Assembly: GCA_019058315.1 (NCBI GenBank) | Contig: JAHPZH010000010.1 | Location: 1 to 40,531 of the forward strand | Source: Candidatus Helarchaeota archaeon | GTDB taxonomy: Archaea; Asgardarchaeota; Lokiarchaeia; Helarchaeales; RDOG01 | DNA: 40,531 nucleotides | Direction of reading: 5' to 3' | Part shown: piece after piece, positions 33,100 to 40,531 of the stretch | Layout of the letters: each line of letters begins with the position of its first letter | How positions within the stretch are numbered: the stretch's first letter is position 1 | Translations under genes and position numbers: made by a program | The notes under the pieces: generated by a model | Database searches by the model: none | What the model was told of the DNA's origin: nothing | Seen by the model: only the letters and a program-made list of their open reading frames with translations

Positions 33100-35595
33100 T
33101 CATTCATTGAAGACGGTTCGTGCGATAATATCGTCTTGAAGACTTCTGCTTAGATCTATAAACCGAGCTGAATAACCCGAGACTTTAACAGAAAGATCAG
33201 TATATTTTTCTGGATGTGCCTGTGCGTCTTTCAATATGTCTGAACTTATTGGATTAAGCTGAAGCTCTCTTCCTCCTAACTCAAAATAAGCTTTTACTAT
33301 AGAAGCTAGATTATCTATTCCCTCATCATTCTCTATTAGGCTTGGATTGATTCTTACATTTAATGCTACTCCATCGGTAAGGAGGGCATCACGTGATGCT
33401 AAAGCTACTGATCGGAGAACCATGGTAAGACCATTGTGTTCTGTGCCATTTACAGGGGAAAGTCCGTTAGATACTGGTTCATTGGCCAATCTTCCATCTG
33501 GAGTTGCTCCTAACAGTTTACCCTCTATAACATGTGTTCCTGCGGCAGATACAAGGCTCGAGCGATATATACCCTTACCACCCCTCACATGATATTTTCT
33601 TGGAATTTCACTAAAAACTTGTGCAACCCATCTTGCAAGTTCATCTGCCTTTTCATCACCATTACCATATTTAGGAGCTTTATTCAATAATTGTTCCCTA
33701 AGCTTTTCTGCACCCTTGAAATTATTACGAAGATATTTAACAAATTCTCCCATTGTTACTAATTTTTTTTCGAATACAGCCCAGCGAATTGCGGCAAGTG
33801 AGTTAGCTACGGTTCCTAATGCTTGTCCATTCATACAACCATTATTGTAGCGTGCCCCATTTCGGGTAATATCCATGCCACTCTCTAGACATCCTTCTAT
33901 TGTAGATGATAGCAATGGAGAGGGAAAGCCTTCTGCAAATGCTTTATCTTTTAACGCAGCCATTTTCACGACTCTATCTATTGCAAAGGTAAGTTGATCT
34001 ACAAAAGCTTGCTTTACATCTTCAAAAGAGTCAAAAGTACTAGGATCAGGAGTTTTTGCGCCGACTTGTCGATCATTTAATAATTGAACACGTCCTTCAT
34101 TTAATGCCATGTTTAAAATGACTGCCATGAAAATACCATTACCCCCTGTATAGGAGAAATCATTACCCGTACCTGTAGGTTCCACACACCCAACAATTGA
34201 ATAGTCTCGGGCATCTTCTAATGAATACCCATCTTTTTGAAGTTGTGGTATTAATATATCATCATTATGAATGGCCATTCCCGCAGTATGACGAAATGTT
34301 TCAATTATTCTTTTCACAAAATCGTGGGATGTTTTGGAAGAGATCCGTATTGACAATGTGTTTAATAGACTTTTTACATTTGCAATAGCCTCGAGAAATA
34401 TGTATGATACATCATTTGTAGCATCGTTTCCATCCTTATCTACTCCTCCAATAGTTATATTATTCTGTCCGGCATAAACAACAGAAGCAAGTTTAACTAA
34501 ATATTCTTCAATTGCTTCTAAAGCTTCCTCATAAGTAATCCGCCCTTCTGCTAAATCTTTGGCATAATAAGGATAAAGATATTGATCTACTCTTCCTTGA
34601 GAAAACACATTAAGCTCGCCATAACTCATTTCCATAACAACATTCGTCATCCATACCGATTGAATTGCTTCCATAAAAGATCTAGGTGGAAGGGCTGGAA
34701 CTCTCCTAACACGTTCGGCGATTTCTAAGAGTTTTGCTCTTCTTTCTTCTTTAGCATTTTCAGCCATTTTAAGGGCGAGATCAGCGTATCGATTAGAATA
34801 ATCACAGACGGTTCTAGAAGTTATCAAAACTGATTCATAAAAATCCTTACGTTGTTCGTAATTTTCATCAGTTTCTTTGAGTTTCGCAAGACCTTCGGCA
34901 GCCATTTTTTCTACTCCTTTAAATCCTAGTTTTAAAACCCGTTTATAACCCGGAATGATATGTCCTTGACCGTCATGTAGTAATGTATAAGTATCGGGAG
35001 TTTGCAATAAAAATCTATTAAATATTCCAGCCAGCGGTCCTGTAAAATCATGATATAAATCTGCTTCCCTTAAGAGTTCTGCCTTTTGACTACTTAAAGT
35101 CTTTCCTTCCCAGAAAGGCATAATATTATTTTTCAACTCATTAAGTTCTTGTTTTGTCAGAGGAGCATAACGATCAAGTGCACCAAATAATTCAGTGACT
35201 ACTTCTTTAGCTTTCTTATTGAACTTTGCAAAAAACTTTAAAAAAGCCCTAAGAAACCTCATCTTAAAACTATCGTCTAAGAGAACACCAAATTGATTAA
35301 CATGGCTTCCAAGTTCTATTTCAAAAGGATCTGCTCTTATTTTACTAGATTTTACTCCTACTAAAAACTCATCATCATCAATCCTTATAGGAAGGCAATG
35401 TAAGAACTCCTCTAATGCTTTAGCTTTCCGCATACAGGGAGGTGAATCTAACATCTGCTTCCATATTCTTGTATAACATCGTGCTCGTTCAATATCAAGT
35501 TCTCTAGGCATAGATAGCATTCTATCTCTAATTTTTCGAACCCTCTCTGAAGGCACCCCCTGGAGAGGAGTTATTTTTAGAGTAACTATATCCAA
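33100..35595 (-). CDS. Glycyl-radical enzyme B (eliminase/decarboxylase type)
   Basis: This is a full-length 831-residue glycyl-radical enzyme. The thiyl-radical site is GCVEPTGTGNDFSYTGG with Cys470 and Glu472; the radical-bearing Gly807 lies in VSGYSARF near the C-terminus. The GCVEP form, with a single Cys and the Glu two residues on, is that of glycerol/diol dehydratase, choline lyase and related eliminases or decarboxylases, not the double Cys of pyruvate formate-lyase. The PFL-type N-terminal domain begins at SERVRKIRDRML. The start is a TTG; it is supported because the PLQGxPSERVRKIRDRML block starts at residue 10 in both paralogues. It follows GRE-A by 88 bases on the same strand and differs from it mostly at residues about 95-205. 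The substrate is unknown. Confidence 0.92.
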   Translation of the reverse strand: MDIVTLKITPLQGVPSERVRKIRDRMLSMPRELDIERARCYTRIWKQMLDSPPCMRKAKALEEFLHCLPIRIDDDEFLVGVKSSKIRADPFEIELGSHVNQFGVLLDDSFKMRFLRAFLKFFAKFNKKAKEVVTELFGALDRYAPLTKQELNELKNNIMPFWEGKTLSSQKAELLREADLYHDFTGPLAGIFNRFLLQTPDTYTLLHDGQGHIIPGYKRVLKLGFKGVEKMAAEGLAKLKETDENYEQRKDFYESVLITSRTVCDYSNRYADLALKMAENAKEERRAKLLEIAERVRRVPALPPRSFMEAIQSVWMTNVVMEMSYGELNVFSQGRVDQYLYPYYAKDLAEGRITYEEALEAIEEYLVKLASVVYAGQNNITIGGVDKDGNDATNDVSYIFLEAIANVKSLLNTLSIRISSKTSHDFVKRIIETFRHTAGMAIHNDDILIPQLQKDGYSLEDARDYSIVGCVEPTGTGNDFSYTGGNGIFMAVILNMALNEGRVQLLNDRQVGAKTPDPSTFDSFEDVKQAFVDQLTFAIDRVVKMAALKDKAFAEGFPSPLLSSTIEGCLESGMDITRNGARYNNGCMNGQALGTVANSLAAIRWAVFEKKLVTMGEFVKYLRNNFKGAEKLREQLLNKAPKYGNGDEKADELARWVAQVFSEIPRKYHVRGGKGIYRSSLVSAAGTHVIEGKLLGATPDGRLANEPVSNGLSPVNGTEHNGLTMVLRSVALASRDALLTDGVALNVRINPSLIENDEGIDNLASIVKAYFELGGRELQLNPISSDILKDAQAHPEKYTDLSVKVSGYSARFIDLSRSLQDDIIARTVFNE

Positions 35596-35683
35596 AAGTC
35601 TCTACATCCATATTTTTAATATATATATTTTAAGGAAATAAGAAATTTAATAATATTGAAAAGAAAAAAATTTAAATTTAAGT

Positions 35684-38131
35684 TTAACATTCATTAAAGA
35701 CGGTTCGTGCGATGATATCATCCTGAAGTTCTTTAGTGATCTCTATAAAACGAGCGGAGTATCCCGAGACTTTGACTGATAGGTCAGGATATTTTTCTGG
35801 ATGAACTTGTGCGTCTTTAAGTGTATCTGAATCTATTGGATTAATCTGAAGCTCTCTTCCACCCAACTCTAAATAAGCCTCTACTATAGAAGTTAATTGA
35901 TCTATTCCTTGGTCAGAATCGATTAAGCTAGGATTAATTCTTATATTCATCGTTACTCCATTAGTGAGATGAGGTTCAGCTGTTGCATAAGCTACAGATC
36001 GGAGTGCCATAGTAAGACCATTCTTTTCTGTACCATTTGCAGGAGATATACCGTTAGCCACGGATTCACCAGATAATCTTCCATCAGCAGTAGCCCCTAA
36101 TATTTTACCCTCAATAATTTGAGTTCCAGCAGATATACAGCATGGGTGATATATACCATTCCCACCTCTCGCATGATATTTTCTTGTGATATCACAAACT
36201 GTTTGTGCAGCCCATTTTGCAAGTTCATCTGTTCTTTCATCACCATTTCCGTATTTAGGAGCCTTATTCCTTAATTTTTCTCGAAGTACTTCTGCCCTCC
36301 TGAAATTATTACGCATATGTTTAGCTAATTCTTCCATTGTCACTAATTTTTTCTCGAATACAGCCCAGCGAATTGCTGCCAGTGAGTTAGCTACAGTTGC
36401 TAATCCTTGTGTTCCCATAGGATTATTATTGTAGCGTGCTCCATTTCGAGTAACATCCATTCCACTCTCTAGACATCCTTCTATTGTAGATGAAAGCAAC
36501 GGAGAAGGAAAAAATTTAGCATATGCTTTATCTTTAAGCTCAGCCTTTTTCACCGCTAGATCTATTGCAAAAGAAAGTTGGTCTACAAAAGCCTGTTTTA
36601 CATCTTCGAAAGATTTAAAAGTACTAGGATGAGGAGTTTTTGCTCCAACCGTTCGCTTTCCTGAAAAAATAGTACGTCCTTCATTTAATGCCATGTTTAA
36701 AACGACTGAAAACCAGATACCATTACCTGCTGTATAAGAGAAATCATTACCCGTACCATGGGGTTCTACACACCCTACCAGTGAGTAATCTCGGGCATCT
36801 TCTAATGAATAGCCCGTATTATGAAGTTGGGGGACTAATATTTCATCATTATGAATGCCCATTCCTGCGGTATGTCGATACGTTTCAATAACTCTTTTCA
36901 AAAAATCACGGGGTGTTTTGGAAGAGATTCGTATTGACAATGTATTTAACAAACTTTTTACATTTGCAATAGCCTCGAGAAAAATATATGAAATATCATT
37001 TGTGGCGTCATTTCCATCCTTATCTAACCCTCCAATGGTTACATTGTTCTGACCGGCTATAACAACAGAAGAAAGTTTAACTAAATATTCTTCAATTGCT
37101 TCCAAAGCTTCTTCATAGGTAATCCGACCTTCTGCCAAATCAGCAGCATAATAAGGATAAAGATATTGATCTACGCGTCCTTGGGAAAATATATTTCCTT
37201 CACCATAACTCATTTCCATGACGACATTAGTCATCCATATAGATTGAAGTGCTTCCATGAAATTTCTGGCCGGGAGTGCTGGAACTCGTCTTGTACGATC
37301 AGCAATTTCTAAAAGTTCTGCTTTTCTTGCTTCTGATGCCTTTTCAGCCATTTCTAGTGCGAGATCAGCATATCGATTGGAATAATCACAAACCGCTCTT
37401 GCTGCCACCAGAACTGATTCATAAAAATCCTTGCGTTGTTCGTAATTTTCATCTGTTTCCTTGAGTTTCGCAAGTCCATCTGCTGCCATCTTTTCGATTC
37501 CCTTAAATCCCATTTTAAGAACTCGTCTATAACCTGGAATGGTATGTCCTTGACCTTGAGCAAATGCAAATATATCGGTACCCGCTCCACCTCCCATAAT
37601 AGCTGAAATAGCCCCAAGACCTTTTGGTTCCTCATATAAACCCGCATTCTTATATAATTCTATTTTTCGGTCAGCTGCTGTCTTTCCTTTCCAGAAGGGG
37701 ATAATGTCATTTTTCAATTCCTGAAGCTCTTGTTCTGACAAAGGAAGATAACGATTAATGTAAGTAAAATTTTTACTGAAATTATTTCTTATTTTTTCAT
37801 TTATTGTATCATCCAAGATAAAGCTAAATAGTTTAGCACGCATTCCACGTTCTATTTCGATAGGATCAGCTCTTATTTTACTAGATTTTACACCTACAAG
37901 AAGCTCATCTTCATCAATCCTGATAGAAAGACATCTTAAGAATTCCTCTAATGCTTTAGCTTTCTTTATACACGGGGGAGAATCTTCCATTTTTCTATAT
38001 ATTCTTGTATAACATCGTGCTCGTTCAATATCAAGTTCTCTAGGACAAAATAACATTCTATCTCTAATTTTCCGTACCCTCTCTGAAGGTATCCCTTGAA
38101 GAGGAGACATTTTACTGCTTTTAGCTATCAT
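35684..38131 (-). CDS. Glycyl-radical enzyme A (eliminase/decarboxylase type)
   Basis: This is an 815-residue glycyl-radical enzyme and close paralogue of the next gene. The catalytic segment is GCVEPHGTGNDFSYTAG (Cys454, Glu456), with His458 where GRE-B has Thr474, and the radical Gly790 is in VSGYSARF. The C-terminus ends NEC, one Cys longer than GRE-B. Residues about 95-190 differ strongly from GRE-B, including a Gly-rich IMGGGAGTDIFAF stretch before GQGHTIPGYRRVL, while the rest is nearly collinear. ATG 38131 lies 24 bases after the second copy of the TetR-type operator, and a TATA-like TTTATAAATAAA lies just beyond. It is first in the two-gene GRE transcript. The substrate is unknown; diol/polyol dehydration or a C-C/C-N lyase reaction is possible. 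Confidence 0.92.
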   Translation of the reverse strand: MIAKSSKMSPLQGIPSERVRKIRDRMLFCPRELDIERARCYTRIYRKMEDSPPCIKKAKALEEFLRCLSIRIDEDELLVGVKSSKIRADPIEIERGMRAKLFSFILDDTINEKIRNNFSKNFTYINRYLPLSEQELQELKNDIIPFWKGKTAADRKIELYKNAGLYEEPKGLGAISAIMGGGAGTDIFAFAQGQGHTIPGYRRVLKMGFKGIEKMAADGLAKLKETDENYEQRKDFYESVLVAARAVCDYSNRYADLALEMAEKASEARKAELLEIADRTRRVPALPARNFMEALQSIWMTNVVMEMSYGEGNIFSQGRVDQYLYPYYAADLAEGRITYEEALEAIEEYLVKLSSVVIAGQNNVTIGGLDKDGNDATNDISYIFLEAIANVKSLLNTLSIRISSKTPRDFLKRVIETYRHTAGMGIHNDEILVPQLHNTGYSLEDARDYSLVGCVEPHGTGNDFSYTAGNGIWFSVVLNMALNEGRTIFSGKRTVGAKTPHPSTFKSFEDVKQAFVDQLSFAIDLAVKKAELKDKAYAKFFPSPLLSSTIEGCLESGMDVTRNGARYNNNPMGTQGLATVANSLAAIRWAVFEKKLVTMEELAKHMRNNFRRAEVLREKLRNKAPKYGNGDERTDELAKWAAQTVCDITRKYHARGGNGIYHPCCISAGTQIIEGKILGATADGRLSGESVANGISPANGTEKNGLTMALRSVAYATAEPHLTNGVTMNIRINPSLIDSDQGIDQLTSIVEAYLELGGRELQINPIDSDTLKDAQVHPEKYPDLSVKVSGYSARFIEITKELQDDIIARTVFNEC

Positions 38132-38154
38132 GATTTATACATTGTATCTTTAAT

Positions 38155-38181
38155 TATTTAAATCTACTATGTAAATTTATT
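38155..38181. promoter_or_regulatory. Putative TetR operator, copy 2 (upstream of GRE-A)
   Basis: Read on the minus strand, this block equals the 27-base block at 29221-29247 except for one base. The inverted repeat is AAATCTACTATGTAAATTT on the plus strand (38160-38178), one arm carrying a single mismatch. It lies 24-50 bases before the GRE-A ATG, between a TATA-like stretch (38180-38191) and the start, an ideal place for repression. Confidence 0.75.
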
Positions 38182-38236
38182 TATAAAGTATAAAGAAATA
38201 AATAAAGTGGGCTTTTTAAAGGGAAATTGTTGAATG

Positions 38237-38645
38237 TTATTCAAATAATTCAGCATTATTTTTGTTTAAAAGAATGGCAAGTGCGAAAATACTCACAAAG
38301 ATAGAAAATCCATTTCCTATTATTGCTATGATCTTTACAAGTGCCATATTATCATTCAACAAAGGAGTAATAGTCTGCCGTGGAAGGACAAGTATTAATC
38401 TAAACACTGAAATTGATAACAAGTAAAATGCCGCTATAATTCCCAATATCCGAGCACTTTTTTTTCATTTGCATCAAGATTATACCACTTATGAACGATA
38501 ATAAACCAGAACTAAGGGTTAAAAACAAATAAATTAATTCACTGCCAGTTATAGAAGCAATACCACCTAAGGTTATAAAACTAATTAGACCAAATATTAT
38601 ATAAAAAACTCCAACCGCCGTTATAGCTCCAGGTCTGACTGACAT
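38237..38645 (-). pseudogene. Four-helix small membrane protein split by a frameshift at an A8 run
   Basis: Two overlapping minus-strand frames together make one plausible protein of about 136 residues. The first part (38645 to about 38460) starts MSVRPGAITAVGVFYIIFGL and has two membrane helices ending in IILMQMKK. At a run of eight T on the plus strand (38458-38465, A8 in the message) the frame must drop one base to continue as SARILGIIAAFYLLSISVFRLILVLP and a last helix IIGNGFSIFVSIFALAILL. Read as is, the first frame ends after a short unrelated tail. The cause could be a real lesion, slippage-based expression control or a sequencing error. The reconstructed four-helix protein has no function I recognise. 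Confidence 0.6.
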
Positions 38646-38860
38646 AACTTCATTCTCCTAATATTATTTAAAATAATTTTGAAGTATTCAAATTTTTTAG
38701 TATTATACGAATTATATTGAAGATTTCAATGTATTTATTAAAAAATCTTAAATAAGATTATTTTTTTTATAGAGATTTATTGAATGAAAATACGAATTAG
38801 TGAAAGTAGATTAATTTTTATAAATTTACTAAAATATAGAGAAGTTTGGATGGAAATAAC
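38646..38860. promoter_or_regulatory. Divergent intergenic region
   Basis: These are about 215 AT-rich bases between the frameshifted membrane protein and the methyltransferase-family gene. A GGATGG stretch (38848-38853) is the probable ribosome site for ATG 38861. No operator-like symmetry was found. Confidence 0.35.
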
Positions 38861-39454
38861 ATGATAGAATGGATAAATTTTGGTGTATTTATATTATCTA
38901 TGATTCTAATGTCATATTTGTACACTTTAAGTGTCCAACCAGTAACTCGTTCTGAAAAATATGGTAATAAAGCATGGAAACAATGCGAAACGTTCAGATC
39001 CATAGGAGGCATTTTCGAATTAGTAGCAATTATAAATATAATTGTTTGGTTTTTTTATCCCATTGAGAATTTCAATTGGAAAATAAGTTCAAATCCTTGG
39101 ATAGGTATCATCATTTCAATATCCATGGGAGTTCCTTGTGTAATCATCATGCTCAAGGGTGTGAAGGATGCGGGTTCGGAAACTCTAAAGCCTTCACCAG
39201 ATACAAAAATGTATGGAGGGATCTATAACTATATTAGACATCCACAAACACTAGGAGAGTTTCCATTATTTGTAGCAATAGCATTTGGTTTTAATTCGTT
39301 GTTCTTAGTTATATTCAGTGCAATTTGCATCGTGGTCTACATACCAATCATGATTCATTATGAAGAACAAGATCTCACAAAAAGGTTCGGAGAGAAGTAT
39401 CTTGAGTATAAAAAACGAACAGGTGCATTATTTCCTAAATTTTGGAAGCATTAA
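38861..39454 (+). CDS. Integral-membrane methyltransferase family protein (ICMT/PEMT-like)
   Basis: The protein of about 197 residues has five hydrophobic segments and the C-terminal signature of the isoprenylcysteine carboxyl methyltransferase / phospholipid methyltransferase superfamily: GIYNYIRHPQTLGEFPLFV (RHPxxxG), then a helix pair and EEQDLTKRFGEKYLEYKKRTGALFPKFW. The RHP and EE...L.++FG.+Y..Y motifs bind S-adenosylmethionine. The substrate may be a lipid or a prenylated thiol or protein, and sequence alone cannot choose. ATG 38861 with GGATGG upstream is preferred over TTG 38846. It is followed at 27 bases by another membrane protein on the same strand. Confidence 0.78.
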   Translation: MIEWINFGVFILSMILMSYLYTLSVQPVTRSEKYGNKAWKQCETFRSIGGIFELVAIINIIVWFFYPIENFNWKISSNPWIGIIISISMGVPCVIIMLKGVKDAGSETLKPSPDTKMYGGIYNYIRHPQTLGEFPLFVAIAFGFNSLFLVIFSAICIVVYIPIMIHYEEQDLTKRFGEKYLEYKKRTGALFPKFWKH

Positions 39455-39481
39455 AGCATTTTTTATTCTATTGTGATATTT

Positions 39482-39949
39482 ATGAGCAAGATAATTAAAA
39501 ATGGGAGAAATGAAACACATCGATCATTTAGAAGTGATTTTATGGACATTAGAAAAAATAAATGGCTATTTACTGCAACAATAATGTTTTTATTTTATTC
39601 AATTCTAGAGAGTCTTGATTGTGTGATTTTATTACTTATAATTCTTAAAATAATGCCTAATTTATATTTAAATTGGCTATTCGCCAATCCAATGATTCAA
39701 CAAATGTTACAAAATTATACGATTTACATGTTCCTATTTTTTATAGGATTTACGAGTTGGAGGATGATTTCAACCATCGGATTATTTAAAAATAGGCTTT
39801 GGGGATTTTGGCTTGGTTTAACGAATCTATTAGTAACCATAGTTTTGGATATGTGGTTCCTGCCAATAGGTGCAATTGAAATTTTCTCATGCATCGTAAT
39901 TATTGTTATTCTAATGGTTGGATATTATGATAATCAGCAAATAATTTGA
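39482..39949 (+). CDS. Small membrane protein of unknown function
   Basis: I do not recognise this protein of about 155 residues. A basic, polar N-terminus (SKIIKNGRNETHRSFRSDF) precedes four hydrophobic segments: FTATIMFLFYSILESLDCVILLLIIL, YTIYMFLFFIGFTSWRMIS, LWGFWLGLTNLLVTIVLDMWFL and a last IFSCIVIIVILMVGYY. The LESLD inside the first helix resembles the acidic-in-helix pattern of the four-helix protein near 14.5 kb. Start choices are GTG 39473, ATG 39482 and ATG 39542, and none has a good ribosome site. It probably shares a transcript with the methyltransferase-family gene. Confidence 0.55.
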   Translation: MSKIIKNGRNETHRSFRSDFMDIRKNKWLFTATIMFLFYSILESLDCVILLLIILKIMPNLYLNWLFANPMIQQMLQNYTIYMFLFFIGFTSWRMISTIGLFKNRLWGFWLGLTNLLVTIVLDMWFLPIGAIEIFSCIVIIVILMVGYYDNQQII

Positions 39950-40154
39950 TTCTATATATTTAATTTACTTAATTAACATAAATTATTTTTACAAAATGTT
40001 CTATGGGTTTTTTATTACAAACCATTTTTCAAATTTTTGTACGACACAAAATTTATTAGTTTATGAAGGGAGATGAACAAGGAGATAATTTTCTTTCTGG
40101 AATTTTAAAATCCGCAAATTAATCAAATTAATTAAACTTTAAAGTGGGATATAT
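39950..40154. other. Intergenic stretch before the LVIVD-repeat gene
   Basis: About 205 AT-rich bases. It contains no convincing gene; a 19-codon open frame near 40062 is too short to support. AAAGTGGGAT, nine or so bases before ATG 40155, may aid translation of the next gene. Confidence 0.35.
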
Positions 40155-40531
40155 ATGGATGCTAAAAAGAAAAAAATTGAAATTTTTACAATATTGACTT
40201 TATTTTCCATGTTATTTCTATTAACACAGTTCTCTATGAATAGAACTAATATACTAGTTCCAAGTTGGTTCAATGCAAAGACGATCATTCCATCGCAGCC
40301 CCTAGAACTTCAACCGGAAAAAGCGGAGCTCGGCTTTTTCGACACGCCAGGAAACGCATATGGTGTAGCGGTATCGGGAGACGTGGCATACGTTGCCGAT
40401 TTTGCTTCGGGCTTGCGGTGCATTGATATCAGCGACCCGTCGGCCCCGTTCGAAATAGGGGATTACGACACACCAGGAACCGCTTATGGTGTGGCGGTAT
40501 CGGGGGATGTGGCATACGTTGCCGATGTTTC
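40155..40531 (+). CDS. LVIVD-repeat surface protein (3' truncated by the window)
   Basis: Only the first 125 residues are present. A Lys-rich start (MDAKKKKIE) is followed by a hydrophobic segment at about 9-28 (signal peptide or membrane anchor), a linker to residue about 60, and then LVIVD-type beta-propeller repeats. One complete 42-residue repeat (FDTPGNAYGVAVSGDVAYVA, then GLRCIDISDPSAPFEIG) and most of a second (YDTPGTAYGVAVSGDVAYVA) are seen, offset by exactly 126 bases. LVIVD propellers occur in exported archaeal and bacterial proteins. The repeat part is about 57% G+C, against an AT-rich N-terminus, so the repeats may have been acquired or homogenised separately. Confidence 0.82.
   Translation, partial: MDAKKKKIEIFTILTLFSMLFLLTQFSMNRTNILVPSWFNAKTIIPSQPLELQPEKAELGFFDTPGNAYGVAVSGDVAYVADFASGLRCIDISDPSAPFEIGDYDTPGTAYGVAVSGDVAYVADV

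Larger units (their letters stand above)
33024..38131 (-). repeat. Tandem duplication of a GRE gene with its 3' flank
   Basis: The two GRE genes are tandem copies about 2.5 kb apart. Similarity continues past the stop codons into non-coding sequence: ATATTTTAAGGAAAT followed by AGAAAT and TAATAATAT occurs near 33024-33057 and again near 35623-35656. The duplication unit was therefore gene plus roughly 60-75 bases of 3' flank. Confidence 0.65.

Noticed and set aside
33100..38131. Pyruvate formate-lyase genes
   Set aside because: The active site has a single Cys in GCVEP instead of the adjacent Cys-Cys of pyruvate formate-lyase, and the activase carries two extra ferredoxin motifs.
40062..40121. 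19-codon open frame upstream of the LVIVD gene
   Set aside because: Too short and without conservation or a clear role, although GGAG-like bases are nearby.
1..40531. tRNA, rRNA, insertion sequences or integrase
   Set aside because: I looked for T-loop-like GTTCGAATCC patterns, transposase motifs and terminal inverted repeats in the gaps by eye and found none convincing; a covariance search would be needed to exclude small RNAs.

Overview
The window is an AT-rich, gene-dense stretch (roughly one third G+C by eye). It has about 30 protein genes, short intergenic gaps, U-rich gene ends, TATA-like boxes just upstream of operons, frequent TTG/GTG starts and occasional GAGGTGA-type ribosome sites. 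Small stand-alone Roadblock/LC7 proteins, a Roadblock-like domain fused to an enzyme, a leucine-rich repeat protein, HEAT and TPR proteins and a DUF2769-type Cys-rich protein together point to an archaeon, most likely an Asgard (Lokiarchaeia/Promethearchaeota-like) lineage. That placement is inference; no rRNA, tRNA or ribosomal protein is present to settle it. I see no CRISPR array, IS element or integrase.

Layout. 1-4.6 kb: a partial C-terminus with unusual G+C, a DMT/EamA transporter, an N-acyl-D-amino-acid deacylase-type amidohydrolase and a polysaccharide flippase-like membrane protein, all on +. 4.6-7.2 kb (-): an unknown protein, a Roadblock-like/LCMT-type methyltransferase fusion and a D-lyxose-isomerase-like cupin. 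7.4-8.4 kb: a TPR protein (+) and a DUF2769-like Cys-rich protein (-). 8.5-13.5 kb (-): the tightly spaced gene string FIST sensor - LuxE-like acyl-protein synthetase - LuxC-like acyl-CoA reductase - Roadblock - Roadblock. 13.6-17.1 kb (-): HEAT-like protein, small membrane protein, and a winged-helix regulator followed by an LRR protein.

17.4-27.3 kb (+): a seven-gene redox cluster, consisting of an unknown Trp-rich protein, a GlcD-like flavoprotein, an HdrD/GlcF-like CCG iron-sulfur protein, a second longer GlcD-like flavoprotein, and two phytoene-desaturase-like flavoproteins flanking a HEAT-repeat protein. It is divergent from the winged-helix regulator, with repeated TACCAAATA boxes between them.

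27.3-38.2 kb: an SDR dehydrogenase and a TetR regulator (-), an FAD oxidoreductase plus glycyl-radical activase (+), an HSL-type esterase (-), and two tandem paralogous glycyl-radical enzymes (-). A 27-nt element containing a palindrome occurs, with one mismatch, both between the TetR gene and the FAD gene and in front of the first glycyl-radical gene, about 9 kb away. This ties the locus into one probable TetR regulon.

38.2-40.5 kb: a frameshifted small membrane protein, an isoprenylcysteine/phospholipid methyltransferase-family membrane protein, another small membrane protein, and the start of an LVIVD-repeat surface protein whose G+C jumps sharply where the repeats begin.

The best candidates for an undescribed system are (1) the FIST-LuxE-LuxC-Roadblock-Roadblock operon, (2) the operator-linked TetR/FAD/activase/twin-GRE regulon and (3) the large flavin/iron-sulfur/HEAT cluster.
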